Assembly: GCA_026027325.1 (NCBI GenBank)
Contig: JAMSLZ010000004.1
Coordinates: 1,488,001-1,552,000 of the forward strand
Reading direction: 5' to 3'
DNA from: Actinomucor elegans
Lineage: Eukaryota > Mucoromycota > Mucoromycetes > Mucorales > Mucoraceae
DNA length: 64,000 bases
Below, one piece after another: positions 23,788 through 35,986 of this stretch; position 1 is the stretch's first letter, and every line of letters starts with the position of its first letter. The position numbers and the translations under genes are program-made. The notes beneath the pieces are model-generated. The model was not told the DNA's origin. It made no database searches and worked only from the letters and a program-made list of their open reading frames with translations.

Positions 23788-24518
23788 TTTGCAAACCGAA
23801 ACCCAGCCAGCCCAAAAGCTTTCGAACTTTACCTTGATAACCTTCATAAACAGCAAATATATCACAGCCCTTTGCAAGACCATAACGAACAGTAGCACGG
23901 ACCACGGCGTTCATACCGGGAGCATCACCGCCCGAAGTAAGCACGGCAATCTTTTGACGTTTGCCACCATTAGAAGCGCTTTCAACAGCAGCGGCGGCGC
24001 TGGAAGCCTTAAAGCAAGGTGCAACGGAAGTAAATAGAATGACGTTGTGAAGAGGGTCTAAAACATAGATCTTTGCTACATCACCAGCACTATGATCTTG
24101 TGTTGTAATATCCAACTCAGCCAATTTTGACTTGACAGCCTATATAAAACCGGCGCTGTCAATGAATATTTCTCCTTGTACGAGTTTCCTTATCGATTTT
24201 ATCGATTATAAAACTTACTTTGATATCCTCTGTTATGAAAACAATAGCTGATTCTTCTAAAGACCAATCGATATCAACAGAAGGCTTATGTTGTGCCAAA
24301 GCAGACGCGTTTAATACAAGCTTGATTATAACATCGGTGGTAGCTTTAGTTCCAGCAGCCAACTTAAGCCAAGCTGTTCTCTCTTCTTCAGATTCGCTTT
24401 GGTTGGGATTATCAGTGACAGGCTTGAAGCCAATGGATTGATAGAATTTAAGAGTGTTTTCATAATCGTCATGATTTGACGCGTTGAAAATGACATGAGA
24501 AAGGCCTTGACAAAGCAT
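21464..24518 (-). CDS. PFK1: ATP-dependent 6-phosphofructokinase
   Basis: Four exons read from high to low: 24518-24219, 24139-23833, 23688-23621 and 23560-21464, giving 923 residues with every phase closing. It phosphorylates fructose 6-phosphate to the 1,6-bisphosphate in cytosolic glycolysis. The first ~170 residues ([20 protein letters not shown]) form the glyoxalase-like N-terminal domain found in fungal PFKs. The catalytic half begins at [15 protein letters not shown] and carries [25 protein letters not shown] (catalytic Asp) and [12 protein letters not shown]. The duplicated regulatory half starts at [19 protein letters not shown] and keeps [14 protein letters not shown], consistent with an allosteric site. 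The length is close to the fungal norm of 950-990. The second intron (23689-23832) contains a T(28) run at 23759-23786 on the plus strand. Confidence 0.96.
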
Positions 24519-27500
24519 GGTTGATATTCTCTTTTTTAATGATAAAAGAGTAAAGCAAAAAAAAAGAAAAAAAAAGTGATTAAAAAACTAAAAAGATTCA
24601 TTATAGATATATTACTTTTTTTTTTATATACAGAGAATATGAAACTTTTTTTTAGACCCACATGGGTTTTTCCCAGTTTTTTTTTTTTTTTTTTATCAAT
24701 ATTGGGATCTCTGGTAGCTTGGTCCCAAGGTAGAGCCCTTCTGATTAAAGGTGGGATGATTGTGTGACTATGATTTGCTGATCTTGATAGGTTCTGAAAC
24801 CTTTCACTGCACTTGATAGCTCAATATATGACCATGCAAGTATATACTTAAGGGCCTTTATGTTAACTGTTTATATCAGTCGTTATCACAAGTATGCCAT
24901 ACTGCCAAATCGTTTCTGAGAAAAAAAAAGACAGCGCTAAGCAGATTTTAATCAAAGATAAGATTTCAACAATAGCAAAAGTAGGTTTAATCTATCTGGC
25001 AATCGATAAGGCACATTTCTCAGAAATAAGTGCTCTATTTACGTGTCTTCTTCCGTAGACATAGTGATGGGCGATCTATTGAACTGCATGCTCTCTTTGC
25101 TTTATATATTTGTGCATGTGTGCGCGGATGCATCTTCAATGCAGGTTAAGAGACGCGGGAGTGATGCTTACTTTGTGTAATAGGTGTATTGCTACAAAAT
25201 GAAGGTATGACGAAATGATTTGACATTCCGCATGTAACCGGGATAACGCTAGTAGTCATATCACCGAGTACAATCAAAGTGTCACGACTCTAATCATTTG
25301 AACTTGCCATTTAGAATGATTCTGTATAATCCGACTTCATATAATAAAATGGTTCTTTTATAGATCACTTTTTTATGACCTTATATTTACTATGGCACCG
25401 AGTTGCTCCAATACCAATTCCCTAGTATGGTAAATAGCTTCATCCAGTTTGCCGTTAAACCAGATAACCAAAGCATCTATTTCATTGGATAGCGTTAATT
25501 GAATATCTTGTCCACCACCATCATGCCCCTTTGATCAGAATTTTTAAGTATTTTTTTTATCCAACTCTAGATCTACGCTCAATAGATTTATGGCCTAGAT
25601 AATCGGGTAATATATACAATATGTTTAACTTTTTTTTAATGTGCAATACTTTATAGTTACAAACTATTTAATTAACCTCTAAAACACTCTGATCAAATGC
25701 AACTTTCTATCTCATGAAGTTTGATTTACGCATTTTTTTTTTTTTTTTTACAAAGTACTTAATATTCAAAAAGCTTTTAATTCTATATAACTTACGTTAA
25801 TAGTATAAAACACAACTTTGTAGTGTGGATTTTTATGGTGTAATTTCTAATTTTCGGCATGAAACCAAAAAAATTATTTTTTGAGCAAGTTTCATTGACT
25901 AGCGGTAGACTAAAATATAGACCACTGCCAACATTAAGAGGAATCAAACAAAACAAGGTGAATTCAAGGCAAATTCAAGTAGGCTTCAAATGAATTAGTA
26001 CTTCCATCAGGACCTAAAATGAAATGATGTGAAATATAAGTTAACACACCTCAAATTTTACATCCATGAATTTCCATGCTTCAATTAGGGTAAATTTCCA
26101 GATTAAACTCGGGTAAATTGGGTGTTAATCCAGATGGTAAAGCATAATTTCTTTCTTCATCAGATATAAACCTACATATACCGTGTATATGAGTATATAA
26201 TTTGTATATTATAACATAGTTATGTACTCGAATCAGTATGATCATTTCCAATTAATACAAGACTTGTATCTAATCAATAGAGAAGGATTTAATACAGCAC
26301 ACACTACAATACAATTGGGCTTGATCTCGTGCTAATGGTGGCAATAAGCAATCTTATCTAGTTTAGCAACTAGCTGAGGTAATGTTTTTTGGAAATAGTA
26401 TAAAAGAAAGTGTACTATTTTCTATTATCAACTAACTGTCATAGCTATGCATAATCATTTAATAGTGGCTAGAGATGCTATATATGAGGGATGAATATGT
26501 GCGAGATTTGAACTAAAGATATACATTAACATCACAGAATCGTTTTTAGTTTAACAGTAAACTGGGGAGGAATATTAACGATTTCCGCGATGAATGTAAA
26601 TAAAATGATGCTCGTTCTGATGGACTAACTTCTATAAGCATGTATTGACACGGGAAGGCGCTAGATACACACCATTATCAGAGAGCAAAGCGAATATTGA
26701 GTATCAAAATCTCAGAGTAACTGATTATCATTATAAAAGTATATGGAACTCGATAATGAACCAAGCTTAATTCTCTATTCTCGAGAAATATACAAGAAAA
26801 TAAAGTTGTTTCCATTAACATAATTTTTGAATCGTTTACCAACATCAATGATTGCAAATAATCGAAATGATACATTGGCTCTTGGTTTGTGAAAAAAACA
26901 GGACTTAAGTTATATGTATATTTTAGGTCCGTTTCTTATTACTGTACAGTGCTATCGTAGCATGAAGAAAGGGACCTTCAAAGCAAGCGGTTTGTACTAG
27001 ATATAGGTTAAATTTGAACAAGGCTATTTATATTGGTTATAATAGATCCAGTAATGACAGGCAATACTTGATATGTTAGCTTTGGGTTTCTACTTGTTAA
27101 CTTGTAGATCAGTTAACCTGAAATTCATCAAAGCGGTAACAATTTGTCCTGAAGATCCCAGCAACCTGAACTCTCACTCGGATTTTTCCCATAGTGCAAC
27201 CGTGAAGTGCTTGACGAAACTCGCCAAGTTAATAGTATACTATAATTATGATTTTAATTGTTCAAGTATAATTTCTGACAGCAAATTTTTTTTATTAGAG
27301 CTTAAAAACTGGGATAACCACGTCGTTCAATGATACATTCTGGATGTGGAACAAGCTTTCAGGTTTGCTCTTGAGAAAAACGTAATATGGTGACGTTTAA
27401 TTGGTTAATCGTATTTTAGTTTTTGTTTTTGTGCACATCTGTCAATCAACCCGGGAGAACACGAATAAAGGCATATTAGATCCCAAAGACGATTCTTTTG

Positions 27501-27818
27501 GGGATAATAATGCGGCACTTTCTTTTCTATTTACGTATGTAGTGGTATTACAGCTGAGAAATCGCAGAGTAACTAGACAGAATACTATTGAATTAATAGG
27601 TTATTAATTGATATTAACCGCTTTTTTTCAACTCCTACTTAGATCTGACAAGGTATTACTCACATATAAGCCGACGGTCAGGTTTCGCTTTAAATTTATT
27701 CAAACTCAAACAAAACCCAAACAATCAAACGCATTATTCTCTCTCTTGTTTCAATATAAAGCGAGCTTTAGACTAAGCAGGTGTCAACTTGTATTATATA
27801 ATATCTCGACATTAGGCT
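24519..27818. other. Long divergent spacer with coding-like scraps
   Basis: Spacer between divergent phosphofructokinase and ornithine-carrier genes. It is mostly AT-rich with no clear gene. Two stretches look protein-like. On the minus strand, about 25960-26430 includes a possible last exon at 26083-26170 (acceptor tgtag, then ISDEERNYALPSG, then LTPNLPEFNLEIYPN and a stop), and upstream TLPQLVAKLDKIA. On the plus strand, about 27073-27330 includes a frame with TVKCLTKLAKLIVYYNYDF, LRR-like in feel. Neither can be joined into a full model. The last ~100 bases are the likely promoter of the carrier gene, with AATATAAAG at about 27750. Confidence 0.45.
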
Positions 27819-28988
27819 ATGGAGTCACCATTGGAATTGCAAAACGAAATCAAAGCGATTGAAAAACATCCAGTGTCAAATGTTCGACTACAACTTGAAG
27901 ATCTCGCGTTTGGCTCTGTAAGTTTTCAGTGTATATCAATGCCTTGTGTCTAATATTATCGAAAAAAGGCAGCTGGTATGGTGGGAAAAGTAGTAGAATA
28001 TCCTTTTGACACAGTCAAAGTCAGACTTCAAACGCAGTCCGTAGAAAATCCATTGTTTCAAGGACCTATGGATTGCTTGAAAACGACAGTGAAAGAGGAA
28101 GGGTTTAAGGGATTATTCAAGGTAAAAAAAAAAAAAAAAATCGCTTAATGAGCCGTACTGAATTTGGACAAACTGATTCATATCATTGTTAGGGCATGTC
28201 TTCACCGATTGTAGGTGCCATGTTGGAAAACGCCATTTTATTTGTTGGATATCGCCAAATCCAAAGACAGATTCGAGATATTTCACCACCAGAACGAACA
28301 GCAACGACGGTATTAGATGACAATGGCCAGGTTCCTTTGACGTTGAATCAGCTTGTTTTGGCTGGTGCTATAGCAGGTTCTGTAGTATCCGTTATTCTTA
28401 CCCCAGTAGAGTTAATCAAGTGCAAACTGCAAGTCCAACATATCACCAAAGAAAAGTTTAATGGTCCATTGGATTGCATGAGGCAAATCTATCTCGCCCA
28501 AGGCCTAAAGGGCTTTTTTCGAGGATTTGCTCCAACTTTTACCAGAGAAACAGGTGCAAGCGCTTTCTGGTTTGGCGCATATGAATATACCTGTGCTTCA
28601 TTGATACAACGTAAACAGAAAAAGGCTATACAACAAGGTGATCTTAGTATAAAGTCAAAGAAAGATCTGACCGCAGCTGAATTGATGCTTGGTGGTGCGA
28701 TGGGTGGTATAGCGTACAATTTATCATTTTTCCCTGTAGATGTGATAAAGTCTCGAATGCAAATTGATCAAGGGCAGTCTACATTTAAGCAGATTGCTAC
28801 CGAGATTTACACTGGTGCAGGTATCAAAGGCTTTTATCGAGGATGTGGCATGACCGCTGCTAAAAGTGCACCAGCTAATGCCATTATCTTTATGACCTAT
28901 GTAAGTTGCTTGAACGAGTAGCTGTATATTGGCGCTAAACGCTTTCTTATAATAGGAACTGCTTACAAGGTATTTGGGTTCTTCATAA
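27819..28988 (+). CDS. ORT1: Mitochondrial ornithine carrier (Ort1/Arg11 type)
   Basis: Four exons: 27819-27917, 27969-28121, 28193-28900 and 28956-28988, giving 330 residues in phase. It is a mitochondrial carrier with three repeats, shown by [20 protein letters not shown] and [10 protein letters not shown]. The blocks [37 protein letters not shown] and [13 protein letters not shown] match yeast Ort1 specifically, rather than basic amino-acid or carnitine carriers in general. The family exchanges ornithine, and other basic amino acids, across the inner membrane. This links mitochondrial ornithine synthesis with cytosolic arginine formation. Intron 2 opens with GT and then a 17-nt A run. Confidence 0.92.
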
Positions 28989-29150
28989 AAAACATGTAAT
29001 ATAGATAAATAGACAATTAGTTCGCATATTCTCGATGGGTTACACCAATAAAAGGACACGCCCGGCCCACAATTGAGGATTATAAAAAAAACGCGGGTCT
29101 TTTTTTACCTTTTTATCACTTCTTGTTCTCTTATTTATCATAATAACCAA

Positions 29151-31917
29151 ATGGCCGGCTCAGAAAATGCATTTGGTTCTTCTGATTCACTGAATAAACT
29201 TGGTAGCCATGGCTTAGATTCACCCTCTTTATTAAACTGTCCAACTACAATAAGGCAACTACAACAGTTGGCAAATAACAGCTTATCTTCCTCTGTCGAA
29301 CCTGCAACTATTAGTGATTCTCGAGACCAGTTTGATGCTTTAGTATGTTTAAAGACCAAAACAAAAAAATTCTTTAAAGGCTTATTCTAACTTATTTTTT
29401 CAACAACAAAAAAAAAATAGTCTATTACTGGAACATGTATGTGCTGCAACAGGTAAAATACATAGTAGATATGAATATACATGAAGCTAATCAGCTTGCA
29501 GCGAGTTGAAATACCCTCATACAGTATCACGTTTTCGGTGTCCAGTATGTGATACAATCAATGATCTCAAACCTCATGTTCGTCAGCAACTCTCCAATCA
29601 GCCACTGACGCTTAAACTATTGAAAAGATCCGTCAATGATTGTAAGATGAAAGAAAGAGCAAAGAAATCAAGTGCTTTGGATGATAAGGACCGAGAAAAG
29701 ATCTATGAACCAATAGAAAAGCTGATCGAAACTATATTCAGTAGTTGGGTTTGCTTAAACCATAGTTTTCTTAATGTAAGTTCAAGATGATCAGCTATCC
29801 AGTCGGTGACTCATTATCAACTCAGGGTAATGAAACAAGTTTAGAAGACAGTGGAATCAATATGGATGACACAAGAGACGCTTATCGGATTATCTTGAAC
29901 CTGGTAAGTACATTACAATTACAACAGTATGTGTAAATAGCTTATGTCTATTTTTTTTTTATTTATTTTTTTTGTCAGCCTGTCAACGTTATTCGTGCCA
30001 TGATGTCTGCAACAGATAGACTATTAAAAAGACCGGCAGTTCCACTAAGAAGAATGGTAGATATTCGTTTCTTATTGATCATATTAGAGAACCCTTTACT
30101 AGCACAACACAACTTTCCTGCTGAAACCAAGTACCACCATAACCTATTGAAAAGGGTATTTGGCATCCTTAGTTGCCTTAACAACGAATGTCATCATGGA
30201 TTAGTCAATTGGTTTTCAAGGTAAAACGGAATTATCCACCAAATTTTAAATATGTAGAAATGTTAACTGAACTATAGAAAACTTTTCTAGTTATCCAAAG
30301 AGAGGATTTGAATCCAAAATTGAACTCATTCACGCGTTCTTAAGCCATCGTATTTCGAGAGCAAGACGAAGTCAATTAGCATTGCCTCAGGCTTATGAAG
30401 GAGATTGGAAGATTGCCAGTGCTTCAAGAGTCATGGCGTTACTATGTAAGGTTACGCGAAATGCAAACAAAAAGGGAATACTAAATAAGGATTATCCAGT
30501 TGCTGCCAATAACCAATCCAACATTGTGCCTATATCCGAGTTTTATAATACCATGGCTGACTATATCAACTTGATGGGTGATTTTGAATCATGGCAATCA
30601 AGATCTGGCAAGTTTGCCTTTTGTCAATACCCTTTCCTTATCAGCATGGGCTCAAAAATGAAGATTGTAGAATCAGACGCTAAACAGCAAATGGAAACCA
30701 AATGGCGAGAAGCATTTTTTAATATGCTATTTCACCAAAAGGCATCGAACCCGTACCTTGTGCTTCGAGTTTCTCGAGAAAATTTAATTGAAGACTCTCT
30801 ACGACAGTTGGCACAAAACGAGTTGGATCTAAAAAAGTCTTTACGCATCGAGTTTATTGGAGAGGATGGCGTGGATGCAGGTGGATTGAGAAAAGAATGG
30901 TTTCTTTTATTGGTGAGATCGCTATTTGATCCACAGTATGGCATGTTTACATTTGATGAGGATTCCAATCTGTGCTGGTTTAATCCCGTTAGCTTTGAAA
31001 ACGAAGATCAATTCTTTTTAGTGGGTGTAGTGCTAGGCTTAGCTATCTATAACTCTACTATTCTGGATGTACATTTGCCAACTGCTTGTTATAAGAAATT
31101 GCTCAATATGCCTATCGGTCTATCTGATTTACAGTCATTTCGGCCGGCATTGACCAAAGGTTTTGAGCAATTATTGGCGTTTGAAGGCGATGTCGAGAAT
31201 GTATTCTGTCGATCATTTGTAGCTGAAATCGAAGCATTTGGTCAACGCAAGTGTGTGACACTTGTACCAAATGGTGACCAGTTGATGGTGACTCAAGAAA
31301 ACAAACAAGAGTTTGTTTCGCTTTATGTTGACTTTATTTTAAACAAGAGTGTGGAACGTCAATTTGGCGCGTTTAAGAACGGGTTCTATCATGTTTGTGG
31401 TGGAAATGCTCTTTCTTTATTCAGACCAGAAGAAATAGAACTGCTTGTCCGAGGCAGCGATGAACCTCTAGAGATAGATGACTTGAAAGGACAAACTGAG
31501 TACATTGGGTTTGATGAAAATGAAGAAACCATCGTGTAAGTAACTCAACCTGGTGTACAAATAAGAGAATAATACTCATCCGTTTTTATAGTAATTTTTG
31601 GAGTATCATGAAGGCAATGGAGCCTAAAACACAACGTAAATTACTCATGTTTGTCACAGGCAGTGATCGTATTCCTGCCACTGGTGCAACTCAAATGAGT
31701 TTAAAGATCACCTGTGGAAATAATGGCGATAGTGATAGGTAAGTCTTGAAATAACTCGAACCAATGACATGTATGCTGATGCTTCTTTTTCTCCAGACTA
31801 CCTTCTGCTCATACTTGCTTTAATCAACTTATATTATACAAATATCATACGAAAGAAAAACTGGAAAAAATGCTTCTTACAGCCATTGAAGAAAGCCAAG
31901 GGTTCTACGTGAAATAA
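29151..31917 (+). CDS. HUL4: HECT-type E3 ubiquitin ligase, Hul4/HECTD2 class
   Basis: Eight exons: 29151-29342, 29421-29452, 29502-29775, 29826-29903, 29979-30220, 30291-31535, 31592-31738 and 31797-31917, giving 776 residues. An N-terminal zinc-binding motif CMCCN...[11 protein letters not shown] (about 69-95) matches Hul4-type proteins. Its first Cys pair lies on the 32-nt exon 2. The C-terminal HECT domain (about 420-776) includes [36 protein letters not shown] and the C-lobe [11 protein letters not shown], in which Cys744 should form the ubiquitin thioester. The family acts in protein quality control and RNA-linked turnover, and the substrates here are unknown. A TATAAA-like element lies at about 29081, 70 bp before the ATG. 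Confidence 0.93.
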
Positions 31918-32672
31918 TAAAAGTGGATTTAATGATACTATTTCAGCAAAACTACGGCCATTACAAAGTTAAAAAAAATTCTACTCTTGAATTTAAAGCT
32001 TTGTCTTGTTTCATTGTTAACAATGCAATTTCGGTAGCTCTGAGATTTGTCCAAAGATATCTCCACATTCGTCGACTGAATCTAGTTTAATATCATATCC
32101 GATAACCAACACTTCAAAATAAGCTGCTACATCTACACTAAAATCGCTATTTTACCAAGATACAATGAATGTATGATACTTTACAACTTGGTATTTAACT
32201 ATATATGTTTCATATAGTCTAGTTTCAATTATTCATTAATATAGCTCTCTTGACCCCTTCAAATATCGCGTCTGATTAAATAGTAAGCCACGCTTATGAT
32301 GAGCTACTGCATCTATTAAAACTTTTATTTAATTAACTAGGATGCTATTACTGTGCATTATCTATCAATAATAAACTGTAAATTGCATGCATCCCATTAA
32401 ATTAGATCTGTAATAGATCTATAAATCTCTTAATCAAATGTCGTATTTTGTCTGTAGCTCATACTCAGAACAATCGACTGCATCTATTAGAATCTTACTC
32501 TGAAGAGTAGATTTATTCGAATTGACTTGCTTCGTCTTTCTCATTGTGATCAAGACACGCCAGTAGTTATCACAAAGGCAACAGTCAAGCGCATATCTTA
32601 CTGTGAGCATAATGTATTCAAGTAGCTAATATAAAAACAGCATTAATGCATCGAGCAAGAGGCTTATCATAC
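31918..32672. other. Intergenic spacer between convergent genes
   Basis: AT-rich spacer between the Hul4-like gene and the second F-box/LRR gene, which converge. I see no coding segment, RNA gene or repeat that I can support. Confidence 0.6.
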
Positions 32673-34382
32673 TTAAAATTGTATTTTGAGGCTGTCGTTA
32701 ATGTATAAGCTTTGGGCGGTGGATGGCATATACAGTGTAATAACAACACGGTATTCGTTATCATCATCATTTTCAGGCTGTCCACGAACATACTCTTCGG
32801 TTGGTTCATATTCTGCTAGTCGACGAGTATACCATGATATTTGGTTATTCTGAACCACTTTTATAATGTCTCCAGGCTTATGGAAACATATTAAATGTGT
32901 GAATTTTGGATTTTGCCGGAAATCAAACGTGATATCTTTTGTAAATAAATAAATAGACAGCGATTGTAATGACGGTGACCTTTGAATTATATCTTGAATA
33001 TGCTGCAGCGAATTACATTCATACGTCAAGTGATATAGTTCCAAGTTGAGAGATTTGAGGAGAGTTGTTTGGTCGAGTGTGGTGTGAACTTGCTCTTTTG
33101 TGCCGATCCAACGCATGGTCAAATGTTGCAATGAAGGTATATAGTCAAGTACTTGGTTGGGTGATAATGCGTCCGAATCTGCTTTAGAACTGACCATTCT
33201 GCTATTAGCGCGAATATCGATTGCTTTCAGTTGGCATTCATCTTTATTCAGTGATTTCAAGAAATAAACCAGGTGCTCTTGGCTGATCCATTCGCCAGTA
33301 GTGTCATCCATGATCAACTCGTAAATGGTATTTCTTTGATTTGATTCCGCCAAGCTGGAAAACTGCTTCATATCCGCTGCTTTTGTAATATATATTTTTA
33401 GTTCATTTAAGCGAATTTGATTATCATCCATAGCTTGCAGAATATCTTTAGAGAGATAAACTGACCTCACGTCGAACTTTTTGAGTTGGGTCCAATTACA
33501 AAAGGCTCTTTTCACAAAATTTGTCAGCATTTTATCCTTATGCTGTGAGGGCAATACATTCATAGTGGGAATAGCGACGCTGGTAAGTTTGGGATACTTG
33601 CGGCATATGTATTCAATCCAATAGACACTGCAGATTTCCCAGTCATTAACATTTTGGGCAATGTGAAGAGTGATGCTAATAGAGCGCAAATTGTTGGCAA
33701 CGGAGGTGATAGGTAGCTGACGATGTTCTTCCAAATCATAGCCTTCCCCAGCAATATCATAATTGGCATCCCTCAATTCCAAATGCTTCAAGTTGGGCGC
33801 GTTTTCATGCAATATATCTAACATCTTATAATCGAGATTGACAGCCCAATTCAGAGTCAAATAGTTGAGTACTGGCGCATGATTTAATAATTTGAAAAAT
33901 TTTGTTGATGCTTCTTTAGTCTGCTCCTCTAAACATATCTCTAAGAATGTTAAAGACATCATGTGGCATGAGCTTTCAAGTAATCTTCTTGTCAGAAAAC
34001 AGCCTTCTTCATTAATATGTTCGAGTTTCTTCCAATTTTTAGCAAGAGACGCGTTGTTAGAATCATCCCATTCATCATGCTCCCACTCATCAAGCTGTAA
34101 AGACTTGAGATTCGGACAAAGCTCTGATAACTCCAAAAGGCCGCCAATACTACTTGTGCGAAGTTCTTTTACTTGACGCCCTATGTTTTTATCGTGTATA
34201 TATTTGATAAAAGTTTTTGTTTGGGTATCACTTTGAAAATACTTGAAGTGGATTGTAGAGTAGAGTACAGTGTTACTAATCTTGGTGTGCCAATCACGAC
34301 ATGTCAAGGCGCATTGAAGCTTGTCTTTAGAATTTAATCGACTGAAAATATCAATTAAAGTTTCATAAGGTAATCGATTCAT
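32673..34382 (-). CDS. F-box/leucine-rich-repeat protein
   Basis: Single exon, 569 residues. The N terminus (MNRLPYETLIDIFSRL, then LQCALTCRDWH) is an F-box. The remainder has irregular leucine-rich segments: LCPNLKSLQLDEW, APNLKHLELRD, YPKLTSVAIP, IPSLQHLTMRW and SPSLQSLSIYLF. It is probably an SCF substrate receptor with unknown target. It is not a close copy of the F-box/LRR protein at 18079-19917. The ATG is the first in the open frame. A run of 38 A (T on the coding strand) lies 86 bp upstream. Confidence 0.85.
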   Translation of the reverse strand: MNRLPYETLIDIFSRLNSKDKLQCALTCRDWHTKISNTVLYSTIHFKYFQSDTQTKTFIKYIHDKNIGRQVKELRTSSIGGLLELSELCPNLKSLQLDEWEHDEWDDSNNASLAKNWKKLEHINEEGCFLTRRLLESSCHMMSLTFLEICLEEQTKEASTKFFKLLNHAPVLNYLTLNWAVNLDYKMLDILHENAPNLKHLELRDANYDIAGEGYDLEEHRQLPITSVANNLRSISITLHIAQNVNDWEICSVYWIEYICRKYPKLTSVAIPTMNVLPSQHKDKMLTNFVKRAFCNWTQLKKFDVRSVYLSKDILQAMDDNQIRLNELKIYITKAADMKQFSSLAESNQRNTIYELIMDDTTGEWISQEHLVYFLKSLNKDECQLKAIDIRANSRMVSSKADSDALSPNQVLDYIPSLQHLTMRWIGTKEQVHTTLDQTTLLKSLNLELYHLTYECNSLQHIQDIIQRSPSLQSLSIYLFTKDITFDFRQNPKFTHLICFHKPGDIIKVVQNNQISWYTRRLAEYEPTEEYVRGQPENDDDNEYRVVITLYMPSTAQSLYINDSLKIQF

Positions 34383-34468
34383 TTTATAAAAGAATTAATC
34401 AAATGAGAACAAGCGTTAAGGACCTGAAGTTGCTTTGCGTTATTTCAGAGCTATAAACTCAGTCATGG

Positions 34469-34469
34469 G

Positions 34470-34506
<37 letters not shown>
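34469..34506. repeat. A(38) homopolymer
   Basis: Longest mononucleotide run in the window, 86 bp upstream of the minus-strand F-box/LRR start. Poly(dA:dT) tracts of this kind commonly exclude nucleosomes at fungal promoters, so it may be part of the promoter. Confidence 0.9.
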
Positions 34507-34508
<2 letters not shown>

Positions 34509-35948
34509 TCATTTCTTAGCCAATGCGCATCAATCTTGTTTAAATGTCTCATCAGTTAAGTAGCCTACATCCAAAAGCATCTGCTGGATCTAGCACAGCT
34601 TGTACTCAACTACATTACAAAAAATATTAAATTTAAAATCGCTGATAAATAACAAATTGTATATATTTTCTAAGTCAAGTTTCGCATTGATTTAATAGTC
34701 AAACAATTAGCAGCTGAATTTTTTCAAGGCCATCCAACCCCAATGCTTTCGTTGTATTAAATGCTCTTTATCATTTATGGCCTTTAATTATTCTCTTTGA
34801 TTTTGTAATATAACACGACTGGAGCAATTGTTTGGACTGATCCGTTATTATATGTATCAAAAAATTAGAACCTTTATCGACAATAGTGCGTATCACATTC
34901 TTTATACATGATACAACCGTTTCTATAATGTATATTGTGCTGTTTTGCAAGTTGTTTCACAATGTTCTATTCGACTGAACTAAAAAAAAAAGATGAAAGC
35001 GCATATGGTAAAGCTTTTAGACTGCAATTTAATAGAAATCAAGATTCTATATAGCAAAGTCAAATTGATCTTCCAACAAGGGGCCGTCGGAAGGCGTGTC
35101 CCGTTTTCCGCTGAAGTCTAGGAGTGAGAGTTACTTGGCCAATGGAAAAAGTATAAACGAAAACAATATCGGAATATTATGATGGAGACGCAGTAAAAAT
35201 GAAAAGAAAACATCATAGTAATCGCAATGGACCGATTTATCACATTTTGTACCGAAGCATAGAGCCATATCAGCCATGAGTTGTTAGAGAAAAATCGGCT
35301 AAAAATATTTTTAATAAATCGATAGCCAACTGTAAAAACACTTTGATGCGGTTGTTTCTTTTCTTTTATCAGAATGTGCATATAAAGTTTGTATTCAAGC
35401 TTCAACTAAAAGTGGCATTGGCTTTAGATGCATTAAGAGTTTTGCTTAAATTTGTTTGTAATAGCCAAATTCTAGTATTTAGCGTGACATGGCAATCATA
35501 ATATGCGTTGTATTGCTTGTACTACAGTCAAAGAAAGTATTGTAATAATAAAGCTGCTTGAATTCTGAATGTTCATTACTTACCAGATGTGACATTTTAT
35601 CGTGATCAATTGAGAAATTTGTAGATTAGTAAATCTCGTTTACTATGAAATGTATGCAATTTAAGATAACACATATATGTATAATATCAGTTAAAAAAAA
35701 GCGCTTTCAATAGATTTATCAGTTCATTCTGAATACATTTAAACTTTCGGATGCGACATTAAATCGAAACAGTTGAAAGAGCTTCTTTAGATCTAACTTG
35801 TTATATATACATATATACGAAATTATTTTGAGAGAAATATTTAGTGATCTTTAGATAATTTGATGCACAACTACATTTTGCATAAGTTTTGCTAAAGCGT
35901 ATTTTGCGTATCAAAACGTTTGGTTATTGAAAAGCGAACTATGCTAAT

Positions 35949-35949
<1 letters not shown>

Positions 35950-35984
<35 letters not shown>
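35950..35984. repeat. A(35) homopolymer
   Basis: Uninterrupted A run in the spacer between divergent genes. No associated element was seen. Confidence 0.9.

Positions 35985-35986
<2 letters not shown>

Noticed and set aside
29421..29452. Reading exon 2 of the Hul4-like gene as [11 protein letters not shown]
   Set aside because: That frame fits neither neighbouring exon. The other frame gives TGTCMCCN, fits both phases and matches the family zinc motif.
29776..29825. Treating [12 protein letters not shown] as coding in the Hul4-like gene
   Set aside because: A strong GTAAGT donor at 29776 and an acceptor at 29825 remove it in phase. The alternative introns would be too short.
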